From Ziziphus jujuba (Eukaryota; Streptophyta; Magnoliopsida; Rosales; Rhamnaceae): a stretch of DNA of 64,000 nt. Under the pieces are notes generated by a model. That model did not search any database. It was not told the origin of the DNA and saw only the letters and a list, made by a program, of their open reading frames with translations. Both the position numbers and the translations under genes were made by a program. The stretch spans positions 43,594,001 through 43,658,000 of the forward strand of contig NC_083379.1 in assembly GCF_031755915.1 (NCBI RefSeq). Reading direction: 5' to 3'. Below, one piece after another: positions 25,020-35,238 of the stretch (position 1 is the stretch's first letter; the number at the start of each line of letters is the position of its first letter).

Positions 25020-28000
25020 TTATGTTTGATTTGGCTTCGCATATTCATTAGAAGAATATAGACAAAGTAAAGAAACTAGAACTAGCAGAAAGGAAACACA
25101 AAACAATAGTACGTACCTCGCTAAGGGACTTAGCTCAGTAGTTGCATCTATAGAGAACATAGAGAACATTTCATTTGAATCTGTTGAATCAGTCACAATT
25201 TTTGTGTTTTTTCGACCTAATTCAGATGCTGAACAATCTTTTAGTTCTGTCACAACCAGGTTCATGTTTGGCCTTCGAGTGGGTGTTGGAGAAACACAAG
25301 CCATTGCTATTTCAACAGCTTTCCACACAGAATTAATTTCAAAATCTCCTTGCAACTTCTCATCAACAACACTTCTAATATCCCCATTAGAGAGCATGAA
25401 ACTGACGGATTGGCTTATGTGAGTTCTCTTCTGAGTTCTACTTATAGCAGGTTGGCCTGTGATTATCTCTAAGAGAACAACTCCGAAGCTATAAACATCA
25501 CTTTTCTCATTTAGCATGTTTGTTATATAGTACCTGCAGGGGCAAAACCATTCAATGCAACTAAATACTGTGTGCAATTCGGGATATAGTCCTTAAAATG
25601 TGTCTTTTTGCCTTAATTAAACCAAGTTTATCTTAGTTCGCAGTTAAGTTCCATAATCATTATGTATTCTGTAAATTTCACTTTTGATAAGCATGTACAA
25701 GTAATCAGAATCAGATCATACAAATAAAACTTACTCAGGGTCAAGGTAACCAGGGGTGCCAACAACATTGGTAGATATGTGAGTACCGCCATCAGTAGGG
25801 AAATTTTTGGATAGGCCAAAATCAGCTATTTGGCTTGAAATTTATCGCTTAACAATATGTTCGAAGCCTTCACATCTCTGTGGATTATAGGTGGTTTACA
25901 ACCGTTGTTCAGATACTCCAATCCTTGTTTTCAAGACCCCGCATATTGATAAATAAACAAGAATATAATTAAAAGGACAAAAGAAAAAATAGAAGCAGGA
26001 GAAGCTCGGGTGGGTGTTAACCTTGCTCTGCGTCCGTAGCTATCTGAAGTCTTCCTTCCCAACTTAAGACATTTTTATTGTCATCTCCTATGCAGAAAAA
26101 TTAAACAAACAAGAAAAAATGTCAATTTCGTTATGCTTTCTTGCTGGAAAGTATGGAAACTAAATCAAATGATGTTTTTCAGTACTATATGGAAATTAAT
26201 AAACCTGAAAGATGCGACTCTAAATTTCCATTGGCCATGTACTCATAGATAAGAGCCATGTTTTTATCTTCATTGCAGTACCCAACTAGGCTTGTCAAGT
26301 TTCTATGATAAACTCTCATAAGGAGATTGACCTGTTTTTGAAAGTTAGTGTTAGCATATGCTATAAATTATGCTTTAAAATTTAGTACGCATGCTTATAT
26401 GAGTGAGGAATGCATGCCTCCGCTTTAAATTGTTGATAACCCTGAGCTGATGAAGCAGAAAGCATCTTCACAGCTACTTCAGCACTATGAGGCCATGGAA
26501 GACTGTTCCAAATCCACCTTTACCAAGAATTCTATCAAAGTTGTTTGTAATCTGTATGAGCTCAGAGTATGTAAATTGACGTTTCTTGGATTCAAATGGC
26601 TCATTTTGCATGTTTGATTTCCCATTTAGTCTTACAACTGCATATAGTGAAATGTGTTTCATAAGGTTATATATATAAGTGGAAATAAAAAATTTTAAAA
26701 ACGAAAATTATGTTTACTTCAAGACCTCAATGAGAAAAACTACCTTCCTTCTTTTTCCGTATTAGGCCAACCAAGATAGCCGCCGCAATTAAGAGGACAA
26801 CCAATGCACCAACTGATGATGCTACTGGAATTAGAATATTATTCTTCTTTTTGCATGATAATGATGCACAGAGATTTTGATTTTCTCCAACACTAAATAC
26901 CATCCGCAAAGTTCAAGCAAAAGTCAGTTCTGGCACTTGAAAGCTTGAAAAGATTTCAATACGTGGGCCATGCTAAATGATAGTGCATAAAGAAGAGTCT
27001 TCCTAATTATTTAACTTACATATACGCATTAAGAAGCTATATGCATTTGACAAGATACATACCTCAATGACAACAAACCACTGTTGGATTTTCTAATGAG
27101 TTCAGCTGGAACTGAACCTGTGAGCTTGTTTCCTTGTAAGTTTCTGTCAAAAACAGAGAATTTGAGTCCTCTGCATTATAATAATGAAAAATACAGTACC
27201 AAACTCCTATAAACTTACAAAACCCTCAAGTTTGGTAATCCAGACAGAAAATCAGGTACTGATCCGGTTAATCTGTTGTTTGATAAATCCCTGAGATGAG
27301 AAATTTTACAAACACTTCATATGCTGAATGTAATAAGATATGATGACAAATCGACAGGATTTGGACTCCCAATTAATATTATGAGTTTTACTACTTACAA
27401 AGATTGTAACATAGTGAGAGTGGATATGAATGGAGTTATCTTGCCAGTCAGTCCACTGGAGGACATGTTCCTGATTGAAATTTCAAAATAAATACATCAC
27501 CAGAGAGAGCTGAATAATAAATTTAATTAAAAGCATCAAGCTACCTAACAACCAAAATATTTTGGTTAATAGATATTAATCTTACAATGATATGATTCTG
27601 GGGGGTTCAAAACCTTCGTAGCTGCAATTCAAACCGGCCCATGAGTAGGCTACAGGAGCACATGGATCTCCTTGCCAGTTTCTACTTACTCCATAACTTG
27701 ACTTTATGTTGGTGATGGCATCCACTAATATTTTTTGCATCTCAATATTAATTAATCATTCAGCTGCTAAAATAACCATCCACAATATAGAAACAGAGAA
27801 AAGAAGCATATATATACCATCAACTTGCTCTGTTTCTGGTTGTGAGAAATCTATCAAAGTATAGGCTTCAATGGCATTAAGGATTGGTGGGAGGGTTGAA
27901 TTTTCTAACCGAACGAGTGAAAAACTAGCATTTGACTCCGTTAAGGCTGTTGGGGTAAAAATGGTCACTGACTCCAAATAACGAGGGGACATAGCATCAT

Positions 28001-29059
28001 CAAAGAGACGTTTCCCATTGTAAACAATATCAAACACTCTGGACTGGTTGGGTTTGAGCCGTTGGAGTTCAGCAAAATGAAAGTACACAAATTGGGCTCT
28101 GACATCTGGGAACTCCCAATAGAGTTCCAATGGATCACTTGAATTTAAAGGTGTCCCCGCAGTGTTCATGATAACAGAAGGTGGCTGGAAATCAATGTGA
28201 TCTTGAGGATCAACGGTAAGCGATGAATTTATATTCTTCCACTTCTCGTCCTTATAAGGAATCCAGATTCGATCAAAAACGTCATTCGAATATCTAATTA
28301 CAAAGTATAATTACATTTAGTTGCTCTGGAAAACCAAGGACAATGAACCAAAAATGTTCTGCTTTGCTTGAAATAAATATATACCTGTATATTTGATTGG
28401 TGGTTGAACCAATATCAGCGCGCAAAAACAGAGCCAATGACCCAGATGGGGTAACATAAGTGGTATTTTTCAAAAGCCTTAATTCCAATGCTGAAACAAA
28501 GGGTGTCCCTGAACCTGTGTTCATAAGACAGATTTGTACATATTCTCTAGAGGGAATGTGTATGATCTCCTTGATGGTGCTCCAGATTACCGTGCTAAAG
28601 CTCACTGTATCCCAAAAGCTAGCTCCAAAATGAAGATCAAACTTTGGTTTCTTGTTTTGTCCATCGTAGTTGCCGTACAGGAAAGTGGCTCGGATCAAAT
28701 ACTTGTTGCCACTTGTAATGTTTATTCTGTAGCAGTTTCGAATTCCCTGAGGGAAGCTTCTGACATATTCGACCTGGCGTAGAAGATTTGGATTGTATTC
28801 GGGCAATATGCTCCTGCTTGTGCCAGTATCAATGAAAGCCGCGTCTGAAATGTAGTTGATTGTTGTTGTTGGTTCAGAGTAGTTGGTGTTTTTTGGTGAT
28901 CCACAATCTAAGCTAATGAAGCCTGAAAACAGACACACAGATGAAGGAACATATATACATGCGTGCACTCGTAGCAAAGATACAATTATTTGGTGAAACT
29001 TGTAAGTCTATACCTGATTGATCCTGGGCATGAACAAGAAAAAGAAGAAGAGCAAAAAC
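25020..29059 (-). pseudogene. Malectin-like LRR receptor kinase D, main body, inactivated
   Basis: Same 13-exon plan as gene C: rest of exon 1 at 29059-29014, then 28922-28385, 28293-27818, 27724-27586, 27470-27399, 27290-27219, 27143-27063, 26892-26744, 26637-26418, 26331-26205, 26087-26022, 25923-25735 and 25533 onward. Malectin-like, GDPC, LRR and transmembrane parts are open. Three lesions: a copia element splits exon 1; exon 9 is 4 bp shorter than in copy E, shifting frame between the P-loop and the VAVK lysine with a stop at once; exon 12 is 1 bp short (189 versus 190), giving TAG just before ADFG. The exon-9 donor is GC instead of GT. The normal stop codon is changed to TAC, so the last exon would read on for ~30 hydrophobic residues to 25020. 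Confidence 0.9.
29055..29059. repeat. Target-site duplication AAAAC (left copy)
   Basis: Five bases AAAAC precede the left LTR. The same five follow the right LTR at 34688-34692. This is the expected size for a copia integrase. Confidence 0.95.
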
Positions 29060-29505
29060 TGTTGTGGTTCTCTGACCACTTTAGAGAAGAAATATGAGAA
29101 GAAAATAAAAGAATTCTATTAATCTCTTAAAAATAGAATACAAAAATAAAAACTTCTCTCATGGAGGATTCTCTCGTGGAACCTCTCTCTGCACTCTCCA
29201 ATTCTCTCTGGAATTGCTCACTCTTCTCTCAAGTTCTCTCTGGAACTTAAACAACTCTCTCTCTTGGAGTTTTCTCTCAATTCTCCTCACTTGGGAGGAT
29301 TGAGATTGCTCTCTTGGCTTGGTTTTTATGCAAAGGTAAGGAGCCTATTTATAGGCTTACAAGGCCACACTTTTCAACATCTTAGCCCACAATTGTTGAT
29401 CGGTGCAGCAATGGTGTCAACAATGGTGGCTGTCAACAATGGTGGCTGTGGTTGGTGAGGTTGGTGCGGCTGTGGTTGGTGAGGTTGGTGCGGCTGGACT
29501 TCACA
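29060..29505 (-). repeat. 3' LTR of the copia element (446 bp)
   Basis: On the plus strand it begins TGTTGTGG and ends CTTCACA, i.e. TG...CA ends. It matches 34242-34687 throughout. Two tandem duplications of tggttggtgaggttggtgcg lie at its inner end. Confidence 0.96.
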
Positions 29506-29520
29506 ATTCTCCCCCTCCAG
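29506..29520 (-). other. Polypurine tract of the copia element
   Basis: On the element strand a purine-rich stretch (GGAGGGGGAGAAT) directly abuts the 3' LTR, the usual primer for plus-strand DNA synthesis. Confidence 0.8.
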
Positions 29521-29539
29521 CCGCATTTAAAACTGATGG

Positions 29540-32500
29540 TCATCTGCCATCTATTCCAGCTATGTCTCTGCATAGCTTCAGCTTCTCTTGAGCAACAACT
29601 TTTGTTAGCATATCTGCTGGATTCTCTTTTGTGTGGATCTTTATCAGTTTCAGCAACTGTTGATCTATTACTTCGCATATCCAATGATAGCGGATGTCAA
29701 TGTGCTTTGTACGGGAATGATACATTGAGTTTTTGCTCAAATCCATGGCACTTTGGTTATCACAATGTATCTTGTAGTCTTCTTGCTTGATGCCCAATTC
29801 TGTGAGAAAACGCTTTAACCACAACATTTCCTTACCCGCTTCCGCTGCGGCAATGTACTCTGCTTCAGTAGTGGATAAAGCAACACACTTCTGCAATCTT
29901 GACTGCCATGACACAGCTCCCCCTGCAAAAGTGTAGAGATAACCTGATGTAGACTTTCTATTATCAGGGTCTCCGGCCATATCTGCATCTGTATAGCCTT
30001 CTAAGATTGGATCACCTCCCCCGTAGCACAAGCACAGCTTCGATGTACCTTTAAGATACCTGAGAATCCATTTGACTGCTTCCCAGTGTTTCTTTCCAGG
30101 ATTTGAAAGAAATCTGCTCACAACACCTACTGCGTGAGCAATGTCTGGTCTGGTACACACCATTGCATACATCAGACTTCCTACCGCTGAAGAATATGGT
30201 ACTGAAACCATCTCCTCTATCTCTTCTTTGGATGAGGGGCACATTCTCTCACTCAACTTAAAATGATTTGCAAGTGGAATGCTGACCGGTTTGGCTTTAT
30301 TCATGTTGAATCTCTTTATCACCCGTTCAACATACTTCTCTTGAGATAGCCATAACCTTCTATTCTTCCTGTCTCGGATTATTTGCATTCCCAAAATTTG
30401 TTGAGCTGGTCCTAAGTCTTTCATATCAAAAGACTTAGACAATTCTTTCTTCAGCTTACCAATCTTCATTGCATCTTGTCCAACGATCAACATGTCGTCC
30501 ACATATAGCAAAAGTGCAATGAAGTTTCCACCTGAAAATTTTTGAATATAAACACACTGGTCTGCTGCAGTCCTTTTATAGTCTTGACTCACCATAAACG
30601 AGTCAAACTTCTTGTACCATTGTCTTGGTGCTTGTTTGAGGCCATACAAGCTCTTCTTTAGCTTGCATACGAGGTTTTCTTTCCCTGAAACCTCAAATCC
30701 TTCTGGCTGCTCCATGTAGATTTCTTCATGTAAATCACCGTGAAGAAATGCTGTCTTCACATCCATCTGCTCAAGCTCTAGGTTTAGACTTGCTACTAAA
30801 CCAAAAATGACTCGAATTGAAGTCATTTTTACCACTGGTGAAAAAATCTCATCAAAGTCAATTCCTTTCTTCTGAAGAAATCCTTTGACCACCAATCGGG
30901 CTTTGTGTTTCACCACCCTTCCGCTGCCATCTTTCTTGAGCTTGAACACCCATTTATTCTTTAGTGCCTTCTTTCCTGTTGGAAGCTTAACCAACTCATA
31001 AGTATGATTTTTCTGCAAGGATTCCATCTCATCTTGCATTGCTTGCAGCCACTTTTCCTTCTCTTGATGAGAAACAGCTTCCTGGAAACTCTCTGGCTCC
31101 CCCTCTTCAGTAAGCAGAATATACTCAGATTCTGGAAATCTCTTTGATGGAATTCGGCCTCGCTCAGATCTCCGAACTTGTAAACCACTGGTTTCAGGAG
31201 GTGTACCATCATCTGACCGCTGTGATGGCCCTGCAGCTGCTTGAGAGGATTGAGTCTCCCCCTGCTCATTATCCCCTTCTTCCTCCTGGTCTGCTTCTGG
31301 TATATCTTCATGCACCTCATTATCCTCTGTGGCTATTTGTGCTGGTGCTGGATTAGGACAAAAATTCTCGGCACTAGAACTATAATTAGGAGACATTCTG
31401 GGCTTTTCAATGTCTTCCATTTTCTGGTTTTCTTGGAATACTACATCCCTGCTTCTAATAACCTTCTTGGTTTTCGGGTCCCATAACCTGTATCCGAATT
31501 CTTCGTCTCCATATCCTATAAAGATGCATGGAGTAGATCTTGCATCGAGCTTCTGTCTGAGCTCCTTGGATACATGTACATAAGCTATACAACCAAACAC
31601 TCTTAAATGAGAGTAGGAGGGAATCTTACCCGACCACATTTTCTCCGGAATTTCAAAATTCAACGGTACTGACGGTGATCTGTTGATTAAATAGCAGGCG
31701 GCACGAACAGCTTCTCCCCAGAATGGCTTTGGCAGCTTAGCCATACTGAGCATACTTCTGACCTTTTCCATAATGGTTCGGTTCATTCTTTCGGCTATTC
31801 CATTATGTTGTGGGGTGCGAGGGACCGTCTTCTCATGTCGAATGCCGTGTCTTCTGCAGTAGGCATCGAACTCCTTGGAAGTATACTCGCCTCCATTATC
31901 TGAACGGAGACATTTCAGCTTCTTTCCTGTTTCACGCTCTACCATGGTATGAAACAGTTTGAAGTAATCCAATACCTGGTCCTTTGTCTTCAAGAAATAT
32001 ACCCACACCTTCCGAGAAGCATCATCAATGAAGGTCAGGAAATACTTGTTGCCACCTAATGATTCCACCTCCATGGGACCACAAACATCAGAGTGCACCA
32101 GACTAAGCAACTCTGATTTTCTCGATGCAGAGGAACTGAAGGAGACTCTATGTTGCTTACCAAACAAGCAGTGATTACAAGGATCTAGCGCAGCATCCTT
32201 GCAAACAGTGATAAGCTTCTTCCTTGCCAAAGTGGACAATCCTTTTTCACTCATGTGACCGAGTCTCTGGTGCCACAGATTTTGAGACGCCTCTCCTTCT
32301 GCAATATTGAGGCTGTCTGCACATATCTTCACATGAGTCTTGTACAACGTTCCACAAATATGTCCTCGGGCGACAACTATGGCACCTTTCGTCATTTTCC
32401 ATGTGCCTTTGCTGAAATAGTTGTCATAGTCTTGCTTGTCTAAGGCTGCTCCCGAAAGTAGATTAAGCCGAAGATCTGGAACATGACGGACATCCTTCAA

Positions 32501-33556
32501 AGTGATTGTACAACCAACATTCGTTTTTATCTGAATATCACCAGTTCCCATAATCTTTGCGAAACTGGAATTTCCCATCTTTACCGTACCAAAGTCTCCT
32601 GCTTTGTACGTTTTGAAGAAATCTCTATGTGGAGTGACATGGTAGGATGCTGCAGTATCGACTACCCACTCAACATCTTGGGTTGATATATGAAGGCATG
32701 TCTCTTCTTCGGTGGAGCAGAGCGCCACTTCTCCTGTACAAGTGACTAGTGTCTCTCCATCCTTCTTCGGCTGATTACCTTGGAGTCTCTGCTCTCTCAA
32801 CAACTTTCTGCAGTTCTTCTTCATGTGACCCTCCAGGCCACAATGATAGCACTTATACGATGATTTTCTGCCGTCTGTAGATCTGCCTCTGCTCTTGCTC
32901 CTGCCTCTCCCCCTATCTCGACCACCTCTTTGCTGTCTTCCTCTCTCTGTGACGAGGGCATGTGACTGATCCATGCCAATGTCCTTTCTCCTGGCCTCTT
33001 CATTAAATAGGGCATCCTTAACCATAGACAGAGTAAGTTTGCCATTCGGGGCCGAATTGCTGAGAGAGACTACCAATGTCTCCCAACTGTCTGGAAGAGA
33101 GCTTAGAAGTAGGAGGGCCTGATCCTCATCCCCTAGTTGGTAATCCACAGCAGATAGTTGATTTACCAAGCTCTGGAACTCACTGGTATGCTCGGCTACA
33201 GAAGTTCCACTCTGTAATGTGAGATGTACCAATCGCTTAAGCAACAGGGCTTTGTTCCGAGCAGTCTTGGCCTGGTACATGTCCTCCAATTTTGTCCAGA
33301 GGGCATATGCATCCGTTTCCTTCGCTACATGATGGAAGACACTGTGGTCGATCCATTGCCTGATCTGACCGATCGTTTTCTTGTTTAATTTCTTCCATTC
33401 TGCTACTTTGCTGGGATCGGGGTTTTCGCCTTTAGCTTCTATAGGATCAAACAGATCCTTACAATTGAGGAGATCTTCCATCCGAGGTCTCCAAAGTGTA
33501 TAATTTGTGGCAGTGAGCTTAACCATAGCTCCCGAAGATGATTCTTCCATTGACAT
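29540..33556 (-). CDS. Copia gag-pol polyprotein, 1338 residues
   Basis: One uninterrupted frame, starting at ATG 33556 and ending at TGA 29540. Domains in order: Gag with a basic RGR-rich end; a CCHC zinc knuckle (CYHCGLEGHMKKNC, ~236-249); protease around DTAAS (~302); the pre-integrase segment LWHQRLGHM; integrase with the D,D,E set in HSDVCGP (~489), RSDNGGEY (~550) and HNGIAERMNRT (~586); reverse transcriptase with YVDDM (~1019); RNase H with YTDADMAGD, STTEAEYIA, CDNQSA and SRTKHID. Length and order match an autonomous plant copia. No frameshift or premature stop is seen. Expression would come from the 5' LTR, or possibly from the host receptor-kinase promoter ~50 bp beyond it, which reads in the same direction. 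Confidence 0.97.
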   Translation of the reverse strand: MSMEESSSGAMVKLTATNYTLWRPRMEDLLNCKDLFDPIEAKGENPDPSKVAEWKKLNKKTIGQIRQWIDHSVFHHVAKETDAYALWTKLEDMYQAKTARNKALLLKRLVHLTLQSGTSVAEHTSEFQSLVNQLSAVDYQLGDEDQALLLLSSLPDSWETLVVSLSNSAPNGKLTLSMVKDALFNEEARRKDIGMDQSHALVTERGRQQRGGRDRGRGRSKSRGRSTDGRKSSYKCYHCGLEGHMKKNCRKLLREQRLQGNQPKKDGETLVTCTGEVALCSTEEETCLHISTQDVEWVVDTAASYHVTPHRDFFKTYKAGDFGTVKMGNSSFAKIMGTGDIQIKTNVGCTITLKDVRHVPDLRLNLLSGAALDKQDYDNYFSKGTWKMTKGAIVVARGHICGTLYKTHVKICADSLNIAEGEASQNLWHQRLGHMSEKGLSTLARKKLITVCKDAALDPCNHCLFGKQHRVSFSSSASRKSELLSLVHSDVCGPMEVESLGGNKYFLTFIDDASRKVWVYFLKTKDQVLDYFKLFHTMVERETGKKLKCLRSDNGGEYTSKEFDAYCRRHGIRHEKTVPRTPQHNGIAERMNRTIMEKVRSMLSMAKLPKPFWGEAVRAACYLINRSPSVPLNFEIPEKMWSGKIPSYSHLRVFGCIAYVHVSKELRQKLDARSTPCIFIGYGDEEFGYRLWDPKTKKVIRSRDVVFQENQKMEDIEKPRMSPNYSSSAENFCPNPAPAQIATEDNEVHEDIPEADQEEEGDNEQGETQSSQAAAGPSQRSDDGTPPETSGLQVRRSERGRIPSKRFPESEYILLTEEGEPESFQEAVSHQEKEKWLQAMQDEMESLQKNHTYELVKLPTGKKALKNKWVFKLKKDGSGRVVKHKARLVVKGFLQKKGIDFDEIFSPVVKMTSIRVIFGLVASLNLELEQMDVKTAFLHGDLHEEIYMEQPEGFEVSGKENLVCKLKKSLYGLKQAPRQWYKKFDSFMVSQDYKRTAADQCVYIQKFSGGNFIALLLYVDDMLIVGQDAMKIGKLKKELSKSFDMKDLGPAQQILGMQIIRDRKNRRLWLSQEKYVERVIKRFNMNKAKPVSIPLANHFKLSERMCPSSKEEIEEMVSVPYSSAVGSLMYAMVCTRPDIAHAVGVVSRFLSNPGKKHWEAVKWILRYLKGTSKLCLCYGGGDPILEGYTDADMAGDPDNRKSTSGYLYTFAGGAVSWQSRLQKCVALSTTEAEYIAAAEAGKEMLWLKRFLTELGIKQEDYKIHCDNQSAMDLSKNSMYHSRTKHIDIRYHWICEVIDQQLLKLIKIHTKENPADMLTKVVAQEKLKLCRDIAGIDGR

Positions 33557-33649
33557 TATGGCTTGACCAAAAATGGAGCTGAATTTGGCAAAACGGAGTT
33601 AACCGTTGCGTCCGGAACGGCCGAAAATGGTGGACTTGACTCTTCCGGG

Positions 33650-33868
33650 GTCAAAATATAATTACCAGGAATTTTGGGGCAAAACTGTAATTTCACAAAA
33701 TATCTGGGTCAACCTGCAAATACAGAAACTACAAGGGTCAATCTGTAATTTCCAATAGTTCAGGGGCTGCACCGTAATTTCAGAAAACTACAGGGGTCAA
33801 TCTGTAATTTCCAATAATTCAGGGGCTGTTCCGTAATTTCCGAAACATCAGGGGCCGTTCCGTAATTT
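33650..33868 (-). repeat. Short imperfect repeats in the copia leader
   Basis: A unit of about 50 bp built from caggggtcaatctgtaattt and caggggctgttccgtaattt is repeated several times in alternating variants. It lies between the gag start and the G-box cluster. It is non-coding and may influence RNA structure or packaging; that is inference. Confidence 0.75.
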
Positions 33869-33891
33869 CAGAAAATATTGCTGACGTGGCA

Positions 33892-33982
33892 GATGGTGCT
33901 GACGTGGCACCACGTGGCAGATGACGTGGCTGGTGTGGCAGATGACGTGGCAGGGGTTCGCTGACGTGGCTGCTGACGTGGT
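33892..33982 (+). promoter_or_regulatory. Cluster of seven ACGTGG motifs in the copia leader
   Basis: Seven ACGTGG cores, mostly as GACGTGGC with one CACGTG G-box, in about 90 bp. These are bZIP/ABRE-type binding cores in plants. The cluster is downstream of the LTR TATA box, inside the transcribed leader, so a role in transcription is possible but unproven. Confidence 0.55.
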
Positions 33983-34227
33983 CGTCTTCAACCTCCAGAC
34001 GGCGCATGCGGCGCGTGGGCGCGTGAACAGTTGCAGAAAAATTTCAGTCGGCGCGTGCGGGCGCGTGGAACGTCCGTTTTCTCTCCGGCGAACTTCGTTG
34101 TTCTCCTCTCGTCGGGTACTTTCACCTGGGATTGTCAAATTAATTATTTGAGCAACTTTCCGAAACACCAACTTGAAGAACAGTAGCTTTGTTTCTTCAA
34201 ATTTTGGACCCAAGCTCTCAACCTGGA

Positions 34228-34239
34228 GCTCTGATACCA
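34228..34239 (-). other. Primer-binding site for initiator Met tRNA
   Basis: On the element strand TGGTATCAGAGC lies two bases inside the 5' LTR, the standard copia site complementary to the 3' end of tRNA-iMet. Confidence 0.95.
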
Positions 34240-34241
34240 CT

Positions 34242-34687
34242 TGTTGTGGTTCTCTGACCACTTTAGAGAAGAAATATGAGAAGAAAATAAAAGAATTCTA
34301 TTAATCTCTTAAAAATAGAATACAAAAATAAAAACTTCTCTCATGGAGGATTCTCTCGTGGAACCTCTCTCTGCACTCTCCAATTCTCTCTGGAATTGCT
34401 CACTCTTCTCTCAAGTTCTCTCTGGAACTTAAACAACTCTCTCTCTTGGAGTTTTCTCTCAATTCTCCTCACTTGGGAGGATTGAGATTGCTCTCTTGGC
34501 TTGGTTTTTATGCAAAGGTAAGGAGCCTATTTATAGGCTTACAAGGCCACACTTTTCAACATCTTAGCCCACAATTGTTGATCGGTGCAGCAATGGTGTC
34601 AACAATGGTGGCTGTCAACAATGGTGGCTGTGGTTGGTGAGGTTGGTGCGGCTGTGGTTGGTGAGGTTGGTGCGGCTGGACTTCACA
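34242..34687 (-). repeat. 5' LTR of the copia element (446 bp)
   Basis: Promoter LTR of the element. Matches 29060-29505 along its length. It contains a TATA-like stretch at about 34528-34537. Confidence 0.96.
34528..34537 (-). promoter_or_regulatory. TATA box in the copia 5' LTR
   Basis: The minus strand reads CTATAAATAG within GCCTATAAATAGGC. It is a good plant TATA box and would place transcription start inside the LTR. Confidence 0.6.
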
Positions 34688-34737
34688 AAAACAAGTTGCA
34701 GAACAAAAATGATCAAGTAGTGTTTGAAAATCTTCAT
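34688..34737 (-). pseudogene. Severed start of receptor kinase D (ATG and half the signal peptide)
   Basis: The ATG at 34737-34735 opens a hydrophobic stretch that, once the copia element and one AAAAC copy are ignored, continues in frame into 29059-29014. The combined exon is 91 nt, the same phase as exon 1 of copies C (82) and E (100). So the insertion broke a coding exon. The first five bases (34688-34692) are the right target-duplication copy. Confidence 0.9.
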
Positions 34738-35081
34738 TGGTTTACTCTCTTAATTAACGAGCACTCTTTTCCAACTATATAGATATATAGTGCCAAAATA
34801 GTAACGTGAAATGGCTGGCCAGCTATAAATGATACAGCTAGATTACACAACCAAAACAAAAAAAAAAAAGAGAGAGAGAGAATTAGTCAAAATGTTTTCA
34901 TTGTGTGAAAGGATATAGCCACAAATTTGACAAATTTAGCAAAATGTTCTAATTCAATGCTTCTATTATATGCTACTATCGTAGTGAGCTTCAAGGCAAA
35001 TCACACCATTATTATGTATTACCCTGTTACTTATTAAACACTTTGAGAGATTTTTTTTTTTTTGGGGTCCAATTTTTAGGT
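34738..35081. other. Original promoter region of receptor kinase D
   Basis: Upstream of the severed ATG. A CTATATATCTATATAG stretch at about 34776-34791 (minus strand) could be the TATA box. A GA-rich run lies near 34870. No gene seen. Confidence 0.45.
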
Positions 35082-35238
35082 GCGGTCATGAACTTGATAT
35101 ATATATTTTTTTGTCCAATTTTGAATTGCAGTCATGAACTCATAAAGTTCGTTAATTTGTACTATATATTAACTGATGACTTGATTTTGTAAAAATTTAT
35201 TAATTCCATCCCCGATTATCTGTATTTTCTAATTTGAA
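35082..35238. repeat. Left copy of a ~157-bp direct repeat flanking a LINE
   Basis: Matches 37033-37192 with few changes and the same order. It ends exactly at the poly-T (LINE poly-A) tract. Confidence 0.9.

Larger units (their letters stand above)
29060..34687 (-). mobile_element. Full-length Ty1/copia retrotransposon (5.63 kb)
   Basis: Complete element read on the minus strand: 5' LTR (34242-34687), initiator-Met tRNA primer-binding site, a ~680-bp leader, one gag-pol frame (33556-29540), polypurine tract, 3' LTR (29060-29505). The two 446-bp LTRs show no difference that I can find by eye, which points to recent insertion. A perfect 5-bp AAAAC duplication flanks it. It sits inside the signal-peptide codons of receptor kinase D, in the same transcriptional direction as the gene. 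The protease motif DTAAS is of the Tnt1 type, so the Tork/Tnt1 group is the best guess for its lineage. Everything needed for mobility appears present. Confidence 0.96.

Noticed and set aside
33848..34261. 137-codon minus-strand frame upstream of copia gag
   Set aside because: It runs over the primer-binding site and leader repeats, so it is non-coding leader.
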